Positions 1 to 9,443 of a DNA stretch of 61,068 bases are shown here, piece by piece (position 1 is the stretch's first letter; each line of letters begins with the position of its first letter). The translations under genes were made by a program, and so were the position numbers. Below the pieces are notes generated by a model, which saw only the letters and a program-made list of their open reading frames with translations, was not told the origin of the DNA and did not search any database. This DNA is from Myxococcales bacterium. GTDB taxonomy: Bacteria > Myxococcota_A > Polyangia > Haliangiales > Haliangiaceae. The stretch spans positions 1 to 61,068 of the forward strand of contig JADKKI010000034.1 in NCBI GenBank assembly GCA_016720595.1, read 5' to 3'.

Positions 1-1581
1 GCAAGCTCGCCGGACGAATCTGCACGCCAGACCGGCTGCGCGATCCGACCCAATGTCGGCGCTCACGCCGTGGATGCCGAGAAGCAACCAGCGGCTTCGA
101 GGAGGTCAGGGGACGCCTGGACTAGGACGCGGTGTGTCCAAGGCCGAGCAAAATCGAGGACTACAAGCGGATCCACGAGCAGCTGCGGATGATCCGCGGC
201 GCCGAACCCGACCTCATCCACTACGTGGCGGCAATCCTTGATTTCCCGACCGAGGATCCTGAACAACCCCAAGTTCGTGGTCGACGCCGATGGCTCGAAA
301 GCCTCGCCGAAGGTCGCCTGCGGCGAGACGCTGCCCGAGGGCGAGGACATCTCCCACTACAACGAGACCTACGACGTCCGGGAGATACCCTTGTTCACAG
401 GCGCTCGCCGAGTGCGCGCCGACCATGGAGACCGAGTTCGTCCACGACCCCGTGTTCAACGTGAACTCGGCGTCCGCGTACACGCCGCTGGCTGCGCCCG
501 ACGGCGCGCCACCGGGACCTGAAGGCCGATGCCTCGGCGTGCTCGGCGTGGACATCACCGACAAGAACATGCGCGCGGCGCCTCGCGGCGGCGGGAGGCC
601 TCGCGATCAAGATCCGGTGGCGATGATCGCGCTCGCGCTCCTGGTCTCGATCGTAATGGGCACGGTGCTCACACGCTCGATCTCGCGCTCACGAACACGG
701 GTGAAGCGGTTCGCCGACAAGGGACTTCTCCGCGCACCCGGGTGTTCACCCGCGACGAGATCGGCCAGCCTGGCGAGAACTTCAATACGATGGCCGAGAC
801 GATCCAGGAGCACAGCGAGCACCTCGAGGAGCCGTGGTCCAGCGCACCAAGGAGCTCACCGCCGAGAAGCTGACCTCGGAGCGCCCTCCTCAACGTGCCG
901 CCCGGCGCGATCGCGGATCGGCTCAAGGGCGGCGAGAACCTGATCGTCGATTGGTTCGAGTCCGTGATGTGCTGTTCGCCGACATCGTCGGCTTCACCGC
1001 CCTGGTCGTCGCGCACGAGCCCGGAGGAGCTGCGACCATGCTCAACGAGCTGTTCTCCACGTTCGATCGCCTCGCCGAGAAGCACGGCCTCGAGAAGATC
1101 AAGACGATCGGCGATGCGTACATGGTGGTGGCTGGGATCCTGCAGCGGATCGCGGATCACGCGATCGCCTCGCCCAGTGGCCTCGACATGAACGCCCGCG
1201 ATCGCCGCCATGCCGCGAAGGCGGGCCTGATCCACGATCCGGATCGGCATCCACCTGGCCTCCGGTGGTCGCCGGCGTGATTTCGGTGAGAAGAAGTTCA
1301 TCTATGATCTGGGGGGCGACACCGTGAACACGGCGAGCGGCATGGAATCGACTGGCGTTCCCGGCCGGATCCACGTCAGCGAGGCCATGTTCACCCTGAT
1401 CCGAGAGGAATTCGAGCCTCGAGCAGCGGGCGCCGATCGAGGCTGCAAGGGCGGGCCTGATGACCACCTACCTGCTCGGCGGCATCAAGCCGCGCGATCC
1501 GGCGCGCCGCTCGTCGACTGCTCGAACCGAGGTCCGCGAGCCGCCGATCTCGCGATCCTGCGAGGTTGCCAGCGCAACTGA
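1..1581 (+). CDS. Class III adenylate/guanylate cyclase with sensor and HAMP domains (5' partial, frameshifted)
   Basis: Membrane-bound receptor that would make cAMP or cGMP. Reading across frames recovers, in order, an extracytoplasmic Cache-like sensor (about 130-560), a membrane helix (about 620-670), a HAMP segment (RDEIGQ, ENFNTMAETIQEHSEHLEE, 750-830), a coiled linker, and the cyclase domain with LFADIVGFTAL (970-1005) and KIKTIGDAYMVVAG (1096-1137). The C-terminal part has DTVNTASGMES (1318-1353) and the usual TTYLLGG ending near 1480. DIVGF holds the metal-binding Asp, and the DAYMVV and NTASGMES segments are family landmarks. At least six frame changes are needed, and the start lies before the window. 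Intact motifs point to sequencing indels, not decay. The substrate (ATP or GTP) is not decided. Confidence 0.8.
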
Positions 1582-1598
1582 TAAGGTCGGCGCGCTCA

Positions 1599-2346
1599 TG
1601 CCCTCGGTCGTCGAGACCATCGCTCTTCCGGGGGAGGAAGCGCGACATCAACTGGTTCACCGAGTGGGTCGCCCGGCCCCGGCAGCGCCGTGGTCTGGCT
1701 GCTCGCGGGACGACGCTGATCACCCTGAACCAGGTGATGCTCTGTCCGCCGTGGTCGCGGCCGGCGCGTGCGATGTTCATCTTCCTGCCGGGGTACTGGT
1801 AGCTGGTCGCCGCCGCCCTGGTGTTCTGGAGTTCGTTCGTCCTCGATTGCGCGGACGGCATGCTCGCCCGGCCTGCGCAAGATCGCCTCGTTGCCCGGCC
1901 ATCAGCCGACTTCCTGATGGACGAGCTGAAGGCGATGCTGTTGCTCGGGGCGGTGACCGTCCGGGTGGCGGGAGAGCGGTGGTGACGTGCGCCTGCTGCT
2001 CGTCGGATCGGGGCGCTGTTCTGCCTCGCTGCGGGCCTGTCACTGACCAGCGTTCACGCGGCGGCCCGAGTACGGCGCGAAGCCGCCCACTGAGGACGGT
2101 CAGCCCGCGGAGGTCGGCGGACGCAAGGGACCGATCGGCCTGGCGCTCACCGTGCTCGAGTTCCGCGCGGATCGTCGCCACTACCCGCAGTACCTGTGGA
2201 TCTGCGCGCCCGCGAACCGGATCGACGTGGTTCTTCTGGGCGTACGCCGGCGTCAACGCGCTGTACTCGCCAAGACGTTCGCCGCGATCCTGTTCCGCCT
2301 CGGCCGGTTCGGCCACGTCCCCACGCCCGCGAGCCCCCCACGATGA
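1599..2346 (+). CDS. CDP-alcohol phosphatidyltransferase (frameshifted)
   Basis: Integral membrane enzyme that joins a CDP-activated alcohol to a second alcohol in phospholipid head-group synthesis. The signature DCADGMLAR is readable at 1849-1875, followed by the second half SDFLMDELKAMLLLGAV, matching D-x2-D-G-x2-A-R ... G-x3-D-x3-D with the Gly not clearly seen. Flanking hydrophobic stretches (AMFIFLPGYW, then FFWAYAGVNALY near 2226-2265) are membrane helices. Several indels break the frame. The start is set at ATG 1599 (MPSVVETIAL). The stop overlaps the ATG of the following nucleotidyltransferase (ATGA at 2343), so the two are probably translationally coupled and act in the same pathway. 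Exact alcohol substrate unknown. Confidence 0.72.
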
Positions 2347-3116
2347 CCGTCACCACGAATCCTCCGATCCGTGCGCGCGATCCTGATCGCCGCGGGCCGC
2401 GGCAAGCGCCTCGGTACGCACACCGACGAGATCCCGCGGAAATGCATGGGTGCAGGTCGGCGCTCGGCCGATCCTCGGCTGGTGGGCTGCGCTGTCGGCC
2501 GCCGGGGTCGACGAGTTGGCGGTGATCCGCGGCTACAAGGGCGACGTCCTCGAGACCTTCGTGCGCCAGCTGGTGCTCAAGGTCACGGTTCGTCGACAAC
2601 CCGGAGGGCAGCCGAACAACGTGCTGCTCTCGATGGCCTGCGCGCAGTTCCTCGATCAGCCCACGTACCTGACCTCCGACATCATCTTCACGCCGGCCGT
2701 GGCAGGCGGCCGCGGCCGCCCTCTGACCGCCGAGATCGGGCTGGTGATCGATCGAAAGTTCCGTGACATCTACGCCTGCCGCACCGAGCATCCGCTCGAG
2801 GAGGGCGAGGTCTCGGATCTGATGCACGATGGCTCGGTCGCCCGGATCGGCAAGCGGGCGCCGCCGCCTGCGAGGTAGCGCGGTGGGCGAGTACATCGGC
2901 CTCGCGCGCCTCGGCGAGCGCGGCGCTCTCCACGGTGGCGAACACGATCGATCAGCTCGCGCGCCAGTTCGCGGGCGAGAGCACGATCCGTTCATGCGGG
3001 CGGCGACGTTCCGCAATGCGTACCAGACCGATCTGTGGCAGACCTTGATCGACTTCGCATCCGGATCGATCCGATCCTGATCGACGGTCAGTGGCGAGAT
3101 CGATACCGGACAGTGA
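2343..3116 (+). CDS. Sugar/choline-phosphate-type nucleotidyltransferase (frameshifted)
   Basis: GT-A-fold nucleotidyltransferase of the NTP_transferase superfamily. The nucleotide-binding loop AILIAAGRGKRLG sits at 2374-2412, followed by PILGWWAALSAAGVDEL and a GYKGD segment (2530-2545) typical of this fold. Further pieces are NNVLLSMACAQFLD (2617-2658), TSDIIF (2672-2689), EYIGLARL near 2886, and the C-terminal WREIDT (3092-3110) common in LicC-like cytidylyltransferases. About four frame changes. Start taken at ATG 2343 (MTVTTNPPIR), which overlaps the stop of the CDP-alcohol phosphatidyltransferase. The pair suggests activation of a phospho-alcohol with CTP and transfer to lipid. Inositol-1-phosphate or phosphocholine are candidate substrates. 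That last step is inference. Confidence 0.72.
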
Positions 3117-3163
3117 TCCGCGAGCGCACGGCAGCTGGTACAGTCCGCGACGAAGGAATGGTC

Positions 3164-3435
3164 ATGAAGCAGGTCATCGACGAGCTCGATTGATCCTCGG
3201 CCTGCCTCGGCGTCGGCTGCAGCAAGCCGAGCGAGGAGGATTGCCGCAAGGCACTCGCCAACATGCAGTCGCTCCTGGGCACCGAGTTCCTCTCGAAGGA
3301 TGGAGACATCCAGGGCGAGGTCCGGCGCTGTCGCGGTGGCTCGAGCAAGAAGGCCGTCGAGTGCGCGATCCAGGCCAAGAGCCCTCGACGATCTCTCGGG
3401 CGTGCGACTGCATGCACGTCCCCGAGAAGAAGTGA
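3164..3435 (+). CDS. Small cysteine-containing lipoprotein (frameshifted)
   Basis: About 88 residues after one or two frame corrections. ATG 3164 follows an AAGGA ribosome-binding site. The first part is hydrophobic and runs into LGVGCSKPSEEDC, which reads as a lipobox, so a periplasmic or outer-membrane lipoprotein is likely. The mature part has regularly placed Cys (EDC, RRC, VEC, ATAC) and the readable pieces KALANMQSLL, EVRRCRGGSSKKAVECAI and MHVPEKK before the stop at 3435. I do not recognise a characterised family. The paired Cys suggest a small disulfide-bonded fold. It sits between the lipid-activation pair and a propeller-like protein with no obvious functional link. Confidence 0.5.
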
Positions 3436-3479
3436 CCCTCGGCGCGAGCGCCCTCCCCGCGTTCGCCGGGGCGCGCGCG

Positions 3480-4361
3480 GCACCCTCGCCACCCTCAGGG
3501 CGGCGCTGCCTCGGCTGGCCCCGCCCTCGCGGCGCTGGCCCCGCGCCGGTCGACGATGCGCGCAAGGCGGGTGGCGCTCGGTCCTCGGGTGAGGCCTATG
3601 CGCCTGATCCGAGTGGCGATGACCGGGGTCCGCGGTCAGGCGATCGGCACGGCCGACACGCTGGCTTCGGCGGGCGCGCAGGGGGGGCGGCATCGTCGCG
3701 ATCGGCGAGGGCGTGGGCCTATCGGCCGCCGACAACGGGTGGACGGCGATCCGCCCGGTCCAGAAGGGCAAGCTCAGCGAGCGGTGGCGACCGGGCCGTG
3801 GCTGCTGTCGGCCGTCAGCTGTTCGCTCGACAAGACCGCCGGTGGAGCCGGCGACGTTTGCCCTGGCGCCCGCGCCCGTACTGGCGATCGGCAGCGGACG
3901 CGCGGGTCGTGATCGCCACCGAGCGCGGCCTGCTCCGGCTCGACGGCACCACGTTCAGCGGCTGCCGAGCGCGCGCCGCGCCGGGCGGCGCGACTGATCC
4001 CGGATCGCTGCCCTCGTCGATCGAGGCGCGGTCAACCTCCAGACCGGGAACGACGACCTCGTGGCCCACCGGGCTCTCGGTCGAGATCGCAGCCGCGGTG
4101 GACGGCGATGGCCTGGTGGCGGTCGGTGCCACCTGCGCCGGCCTCGAGCTGGTGACCCTGGCGGCGTCCAAGCTGGCGCGCGATCCGATCGCCAACACGC
4201 CGGAGCCAAGCCGGTGGGGTGGTGCTCGACAAGGCCGGTCGGGCCACCGTCGCCCTCGCCGATGGGCGCCCGGCCCGACGAGACCGGGGACCTTGACCAC
4301 GATCACGGTCCGCGAGGCGCTTCCCGGCCCTGCCGGGTCCGGCCCCGGCGACCTCCCCTGA
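3480..4361 (+). CDS. Predicted periplasmic propeller-like protein (frameshifted)
   Basis: Fragments in three frames combine into a protein of about 290 residues with repeated short hydrophobic beta strands separated by Gly/Asp turns: GGRHRRD/IAIGEGVGLSAADNGWTAIR (3690-3755), AVGRQLFA (3808-3831), VVIATERGLLRLDGTTF (3905-3955), VEIAAAVDGDGLVAVGATCAG (4081-4140), LELVTLAASKLARDPI (4141-4188) and LDKAGRATVALADGR near 4230-4270. Such a pattern is typical of WD40-like or YVTN-type propellers, but no specific family is clear. An Ala/Pro-rich segment before APVDDARKA may be the signal peptide. The precise start is uncertain and could lie anywhere between 3434 and 3600. Confidence 0.4.
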   Translation, partial: APSPPSGRRCLGWPRPRGAGPAPVDDARKAGGARSSGEAYAPDPSGDDRGPRSGDRHGRHAGFGGRAGGAASSRSARAWAYRPPTTGGRRSARSRRASSASGGDRAVAAVGRQLFARQDRRWSRRRLPWRPRPYWRSAADARVVIATERGLLRLDGTTFSGCRARAAPGGATDPGSLPSSIEARSTSRPGTTTSWPTGLSVEIAAAVDGDGLVAVGATCAGLELVTLAASKLARDPIANTPEPSRWGGARQGRSGHRRPRRWAPGPTRPGTLTTITVREALPGPAGSGPGDLP

Positions 4362-4445
4362 CCACCCCTCGCCCGTCCCCCGACCCGTCGAGGTCCCGCG
4401 AGGTTGCGCATCCGGATGTCTATCCGCTACCTTTGGAGGCTAGGG

Positions 4446-5253
4446 ATGGCTCCGCACGTTCTCGACGCCGACGACGATGCCTGGATTCTGCGCATGGTCG
4501 CGACCGTGCTGGAGAAGCGAGGCTACAGCGTCGAGACAGCCGTCGATGGCGAGGATGCCCTTCGCGCGCGCGCGCCCGGCTCCTGACCTCCTGATCACCG
4601 ATGTGATGATGCCGAAGATGGACGGCTGGTCGCTCGTGCGCCAGCTCAGGTCCCACTCGGAGCTGGCGATGCTCCCGGTGATCTTCTTGACGGCGCTGTC
4701 TCCTCCGAGGATGACCGATCCGGGGCTTTCGCCTCGGGCGCCGACGACTACGTCACCAAGCCGTTCCGGTTCGAGGAGCTGGACCTCCGGGTCGCCAAGA
4801 CCTTGCGCCGGACCCCAGGCCACGATCCAGGAGACCCGCGATCAGCCCGGCGGCTCGAGCCTCGCGCGGCGACCTGTCGCAGGTCGGCCTATCGTCGCTG
4901 CTCGTGCTGATCGAGATGGAGCGCAAGACCGGGCTCCTCCAGCCCGCGTGCCCCCAACGGGCCGTCGGCCCAGATCCTCGTGCGCGAGGGCAAGGTCGTC
5001 CACGCGCGGCTTCCGACGACGCCGAGGAGCCGGTCGACGCCGAGCGCGTCAATTACCTCCTGACCTGGGGGCGCCGGCGAGTTCGAGTTCACGGCGTGCC
5101 TCGTCGAGGGCGCTGACCGGGTCGCGGTTCCACGACGCACCTCCTGATGGAGGGTGCGCGCCTGATGGACGAGCAGAACGGATCCGGGCGGGCGACCAGC
5201 CTGCGGCGGTCCTGACCGTCCTGCCGATCACGTCGACTGACGACGGCTGGTAA
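4446..5253 (+). CDS. Response regulator receiver with DUF4388 output domain (frameshifted)
   Basis: The N-terminal receiver is nearly complete: acidic pocket DADDD at 4467-4481, phosphoacceptor region [16 protein letters not shown] (4579-4626), switch strand [10 protein letters not shown] (4669-4699) and [14 protein letters not shown] (4740-4780), containing the conserved Lys. The second half reads [22 protein letters not shown] (4870-4935), then [14 protein letters not shown] and LLTWG, a DUF4388 (PATAN-like) domain common in Myxococcota regulators. It ends with [13 protein letters not shown] at about 5141-5180. Two or three indels split the frame. Start ATG 4446 is followed directly by the first receiver strand. 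Likely cytosolic protein-protein signalling output rather than DNA binding. Confidence 0.75.
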
Positions 5254-5270
5254 CGTGGTAGACCGTCGCC

Positions 5271-5735
5271 ATGGCGACTAACCTCGAAGGCCAGCTCCGC
5301 GAGCAGCTCACCGCTGCGATGAAGGGCGAAGGACGGCAAAGACCGCGAACCTCGTCCGCATGATCAACACCAAGATCATGGAGCGATGGACCGCCAAGGG
5401 CTTCACCCGGCGAGGTCGATGACGCCCTGATCCTCGACGGGATCGCCACGTACAAGAAGTCGATGGAGAAGGCGCGGACGGACTACGGCGCCGCTGGCGA
5501 GCGCGGCGGGAGCAGGTCGCCGAGCTTCGACTTCGAGATCGCCTGGTGCGCGACGTTCCCGCCCAAGGGGCCGTCCGAGGCCGAGCTGCGCGATGCGGTC
5601 GCCAAGGCCGTGGCGGCCCTCCCGGCGAAGGATCCGAAGATCGGCAAGATCATCGGCGCGATCGACGAGGGAGTTCGGCGATCGCGCCTGATGCGCTCGG
5701 CTCACGAAGAAGCCGCGGACGAACTGCTCGCTTAG
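5271..5735 (+). CDS. GatB/YqeY domain protein (frameshifted)
   Basis: About 154 residues. ATG 5271 opens MATNLEGQLREQLTAAMKGE, followed by LVRMINTKIMERWTAKG, ATYKKSMEKARTDYGAAGER, FDFEIAWCATFPPKGPSEAEL and KIGKIIGAI near the end. The ExLR...AMK start, the YKKxMEKA helix, the FxPKGPSExEL segment and the final KxxADELL match the YqeY family, related to the tRNA-binding tail of GatB amidotransferase. The exact role of free-standing YqeY proteins is not settled. Three short frame changes occur (near 5335, 5410 and 5510). The stop is 9 bp from the stop of the convergent imuB-like gene with no clear terminator between. Confidence 0.7.
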
Positions 5736-5744
5736 GCGCGCGTT

Positions 5745-7099
5745 TCACTTGCGATCGGCGAACAGCCGCGGCTGGGCCAGCTCGATCCTGGGCGCGATGA
5801 CGCTGATCCTGCTTGCCGTGCTGGTGCGGGCGCCGGTGCGCATGGTGACGCCGCTGCGCAGGACGGATGCCGAGTGCCCGATCGCGGTGGGTGACGCCAG
5901 CTGCCAGGTGCCGAGCGCGCCGGCGGTGCCGAGCACCACACCGAGCACGTCGATCGGAGCCTGCGCGACGCCGCCGGAACGCCGGCGACCTCGCCGGCCA
6001 CGGCCTCCGCGGTGACCGCGGCACGCAGCCGCCACGCCGACGACAGCTCGTCCCCCAGCGCCTTGCCGAGCGCCTCGGCGATCACCGGCGCCGATTCGAG
6101 GACCTGGAGGCCGAACGCTGACGTGGTGGACATCGCCGAGAGCCCGGCCATCGCCGCGGTCACCGGGATCACGTGCTCGCCCTCGGAGCCCGAGACCGTG
6201 ACCTCGATCCGCGCCGCGCCGCGCCCACGCCCCGCGAGCCGGAGCGAGATCCGATCCGCGAGCGTGGCGATCGCCGCTCCGCCGCCGTGATGAGCGGTCA
6301 GCACCGCCTCCGCGGATCGGCGCCTCCGGGGCGCACGGGCGGAGGCCGGTGCCACTGTCCCCCGCGGGCGAGGGCTCGATAGTCCGCCCGAGCGGGCGGG
6401 CGACTGAAGGCGGGGAGCGCCGCGAACCCGCCGAGCGTGCGCACGCCGAGCGCCTCGAGCATGTGCTGGACCTCGGGGGTGATCGCCAGGAGCGAGAGCG
6501 GCATCGGCGCGAGGAACGCCGCCGAACCACCGCGGGGACCGAGACCACGCCCTGCTCGTCAGACGGCAGGCCGCCGTGCGCCGCCGCGACCCAGGCCGTG
6601 AACCGATCGTCCGCGATGCCGATCCGACCCGTGAGGCCGAGGGTCTCGACGACCTCGAGCAGGCGATCGCCGCCAGCTCGTGCCGCGGGTCTTGCTGGGG
6701 ACCTCGCAGTACATCGCGAGGTGTGCCCCGCCCGCCCCGACCCGCCCGCCGACATCGACGACCGTGGACACGCCGAGCAGTGCATCGGCCAGCGCGCGGA
6801 TCGTCTCGCGCTCGAGCGACACGTCTGCGGTGACCACGCGCAGCTCGCCCGGCGCCGTGGCATTCGCTGACGTGGCGGTCATCCCGAGCCGGATCCTGGA
6901 GCGACCAGGCGCGCGAGCACGCCTGGACCACGCGCGCGTACAGGGCAGCGCGCGCTCCGGTATCGATCGCGGGACGTGCGCCACTGGCGTCGGCTCCGGA
7001 CACCGAGACGACGGCGACGGGCGCGCCCCGAAGCGACGGATCGATCCGGGTCAGGCACTGGAGCGCGAACTGCGGAACGTGGAGGCAGGCGATACGCAT
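5745..7099 (-). CDS. imuB: ImuB-like Y-family DNA polymerase homologue (frameshifted)
   Basis: Homologue of ImuB, the inactive Y-family polymerase subunit that docks ImuA and DnaE2 in SOS mutagenesis. It starts at 7099 with MRIACLHVPQFALQCLTR, where active Y-family enzymes have the first catalytic Asp; here that position is not acidic, as in ImuB. Pieces in other frames give RETIRALADALLGVSTVVD, GDRLLEVVETLGLTGRIGIADDRFTAWVAA, ITPEVQHMLEALGVRTLGGFAALP (thumb helix-hairpin-helix) and a little-finger-like region, ending LAQPRLFADRK-stop at 5745. About five indels. An SOS box sits 16 bp upstream of the start. No imuA or dnaE2 gene is visible in the window. Confidence 0.75.
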
Positions 7100-7114
7100 G
7101 GGTCAGTCCTACCG

Positions 7115-7134
7115 TACTGGTCTGATGTTCAGTG
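7115..7134. promoter_or_regulatory. Putative LexA (SOS) box
   Basis: TACTG-N10-CAGTG, an inverted repeat in which the core CTG-N10-CAG is exact and only the last base departs from the E. coli TACTG...CAGTA form. It lies 16 bp upstream of the imuB-like start (minus strand) and about 73 bp upstream of the methyltransferase start (plus strand), so it could control either or both. Binding by the host LexA is inferred. Confidence 0.65.
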
Positions 7135-7206
7135 TAGCACGGGAGTGGGAAGCTGGGAGCTTCTTGCTCCGGAGCGTGCAGAAACAATGCCTATAGTCTC
7201 GGGCAT

Positions 7207-8056
7207 ATGGCTCGCTCCCATCCCGAACAGATCTCGCCGACGGCGCACTACACGGGCTACGTCTGGTTCGCGCACGGGCAATCGCACGAGGCGTTCGCGA
7301 CCACGACCGGGCGGCGGATGTACCAGGCGTTGCGTGTCGCCAACCTGGCGGCGCAGACCGTGCGCTTGCCGACGCTCGATGGAATGCTGCTCGCGCGCCA
7401 TCGCCTGATCGATCTGCGGCTGACCGAGGCGATCGAGACCGGTGAGGTCGAGCAGGTGGTCGAGGTCGCCGCCGGCCTGTCGCCGCGCGGCTGGCGGTTC
7501 GCGCGCCGGTATGGCGACCGCCTCACGTATGTGGAGGCCGATCTGCCCGGGATGCTCGCCAACAAGCGCCGCATCCTGGCCGAGCTCGGTGGCGAGTCAC
7601 CGCACCACCGCACCGCGGAGGTCGACGCGCTGACCGATGCGGGGCCGACCTCGATCGAGGCGATCTGCGCGACGCTCGATCCGAGCAAGGGCACGGCGAT
7701 CATCACCGAGGGCCTGATCAACTACTTCGATCGTGCGACCGTGATCGGGATCTGGGCGCGGTTCGCCGCGCCTCGCGCGGTTCCCGACCGGCCTCTATCT
7801 CTCCGATGTGAACACCCGCGACGGCAACGCGGGTGCGCTGGTCGCAGCATTCTCGTGGCTGCTCTCGGCGTTCGTGCGCGGCAAGGTCCACATCCACTTC
7901 GACTCCGCGGACGAGGCCGAAGCAGCACTGGCGCAGGCGGGCCTGCTCGGGATGCTCCTCGATCCTCGCGACCTCGCTGAACAACTTCCGGGTCTCGAGC
8001 TCGCGGGCGCAGGGCACGTGCGCGTGATCGAAGCGCTCGCGAAAAAAGGATCTTGA
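7207..8056 (+). CDS. Class I SAM-dependent methyltransferase, LCM-like (one frameshift)
   Basis: About 283 residues after correcting one indel near 7775. The N-terminal part carries LIDLRLTEAIETGEVEQVVEVAAGLSPR (motif I region), RLTYVEADLPGMLANKRRIL (a D-P-x-x-x-x-x-K block) and AIITEGLINYFDR, all characteristic of leucine-carboxyl-methyltransferase (Ppm1/TcmP-like) proteins. The C-terminal part reads TGLYLSDVNTRDGN and then LLSAFVRGKVHIHF in the shifted frame, ending at 8056. It probably O-methylates a carboxylate or small molecule in the cytosol; the substrate is unknown. The promoter region is shared with imuB, so damage-linked expression is possible but unproven. Confidence 0.72.
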
Positions 8057-8109
8057 TTCTGCGACTGTTCGGCGATGCCGACCGCGACGCGGGCGTTCGC
8101 ACGGCCTGA

Positions 8110-8126
8110 GGTCACCCGAGGTGACC
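8110..8126. promoter_or_regulatory. Perfect 7-bp inverted repeat upstream of the coiled-coil gene
   Basis: GGTCACC-CGA-GGTGACC, 34 bp before the ATG at 8160 and 54 bp after the methyltransferase stop. It could be an operator for the downstream gene or a weak terminator stem for the upstream one. There is no T-tract, which slightly favours an operator. Confidence 0.4.
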
Positions 8127-8159
8127 CAGCTGCCTTACCATGAAGGCAGGAGACAACGG

Positions 8160-9188
8160 ATGCCCACCCTGGATGAGAGGCTCGTCGAAGCACGGGCCGC
8201 GAAGCGCGAGCAAGAGCGGGTCGCCGAGCGCCTCGCCGAAGCGCGAGCGGACCGTGCCAAGCTCGATGCGCAGCTGGCGATCGCCGTCGAGCTCGTCGCG
8301 TCGGAGGCGAGCGACGTGGCGCGGCTCGAAGGCGTGGGCGGGTTCTTCCGCCGGCTGGTCACGAGCCGCGAGGATCTGACCCGCGAACAGAAGGAGCTCG
8401 CATCGGCCAAGCTCCGCGAAGAGGGGCTGCTCGAAGAGCAACGGGCGATCGATGTGGACATCGCGCATCTCGAGGAGCGCGCCACCCGCGTGCGCGACGC
8501 CGAGAGCCAGTACACCGCGATCCTGGCGGAGCTCGAGGCCAAGGCAGCCACAGACGGCACGGGCGCGCCACAGCTCAAGGCGATCGCCGAGGCCGAGGGC
8601 CGCTTGCGCGCCGCGCGGCGCGAGGTCGAGGAGGCGATCGCCGCGGGGCGCGCCGCATTCGACGTGCTCACGGTAGCGAACGACGCGGTCGCGGCATCGA
8701 TCGCCGCACGCGATGGGAGCAACAACAACACGTCGGTCCTCGGCATGCTGGGTGCGAGCCAGATGACCCAGATCGCCGCCGATCTCTCGGAGCACACCGT
8801 GCACGAGCGGCTGCGCTCGCAGATCGCCGCGGCGCAGCACGCACTGAGCGCGTTCCATCGCGAGTGCCGAGATGTCGATCCACGCGCGATGACGGGGCTC
8901 GAGGTCACGCAGCTCCCTTCGGCGCTGGCGATGATCATCACGGATCTGGGCACGTGGAAGTGGGGCCAGAACCAGGGCAGCACCGCCGGCATGCTCGCGG
9001 GTGACCTCCTGATCCCGAAGACCGTGGTCGACTTCGCGGGGATCGGAAGCCAGCTCGCCATGGCCTCGACGTTCGTCGCGTCCGAGACCATGTCGCTCCG
9101 CGGCCGCGGCGAGCAGCTCGACAAGGCGATCGCGGCGCTGGCGCAGCAGCGTGCGGCGCTGCTCGATCCGCAGCGCGACCGGCTGTGA
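8160..9188 (+). CDS. Coiled-coil protein of unknown function
   Basis: 342 residues. I chose ATG 8160 because it follows GGAG at a 7-base spacing; an in-frame GTG at 8121 would add 13 residues. Residues 1-190 are rich in Ala/Arg/Glu/Lys with heptad-like spacing (repeated ERLAEARAD, LREEGLLEEQ, EAEGRLRAARREVEEAIA), predicting long coiled coils. The centre (about 200-260) is mixed and contains NNNTSVLGMLGASQMTQIA. Residues 280-320 hold a hydrophobic Gly-rich stretch (STAGMLAGDLLIP, DFAGIGSQLAMAST), then a final helix. No signal peptide or enzyme motif. No family recognised; a scaffold or toxin-delivery-like adaptor cannot be excluded. Confidence 0.6.
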   Translation: MPTLDERLVEARAAKREQERVAERLAEARADRAKLDAQLAIAVELVASEASDVARLEGVGGFFRRLVTSREDLTREQKELASAKLREEGLLEEQRAIDVDIAHLEERATRVRDAESQYTAILAELEAKAATDGTGAPQLKAIAEAEGRLRAARREVEEAIAAGRAAFDVLTVANDAVAASIAARDGSNNNTSVLGMLGASQMTQIAADLSEHTVHERLRSQIAAAQHALSAFHRECRDVDPRAMTGLEVTQLPSALAMIITDLGTWKWGQNQGSTAGMLAGDLLIPKTVVDFAGIGSQLAMASTFVASETMSLRGRGEQLDKAIAALAQQRAALLDPQRDRL

Positions 9189-9248
9189 GTGGCCGACGAC
9201 CAGGCGGTGTCCGCTGGTGTGCCCGCCGGCCCCTGGTATGCTTCCACT

Positions 9249-9443
9249 ATGGATCGCTCGGCATGGGTCACCCGCAAGACCCGTCGCAACGCACTTCCCG
9301 ACCACGAGCTCGTGCCGGGAACCGCAGGCGAGCGCATGCTCATGGTCAGGCAACTGACACTGGACGCGTGGAGCTTCTTGGGACTGACCGATGAACCCAG
9401 ACTTCGCCGAGATCTTGTCCGAACTCTCCGCCGCGGGCGCTGA
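9249..9443 (+). CDS. Small protein upstream of nucleotidyltransferase, possible antitoxin
   Basis: 64 residues from ATG 9249 (MDRSAWVTRKTRRNAL) to the stop at 9443. The composition is basic at both ends with a short predicted helix, MLMVRQLTLDAWSFLG, in the middle. It overlaps the following nucleotidyltransferase by 53 bp in another frame. From memory, short proteins with a W-x-L-T-x-x-A-W core often precede MNT-type nucleotidyltransferase genes, which would make it a partner or antitoxin. That is inference. No DNA-binding motif is evident. An in-frame start at 9189 would add 20 poorly supported residues. Confidence 0.5.
   Translation: MDRSAWVTRKTRRNALPDHELVPGTAGERMLMVRQLTLDAWSFLGLTDEPRLRRDLVRTLRRGR

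Noticed and set aside
1..1581. Cyclase as a true pseudogene
   Set aside because: Metal and base-binding motifs are unbroken and the indels continue in unrelated genes to about 7 kb, which fits sequencing error better.
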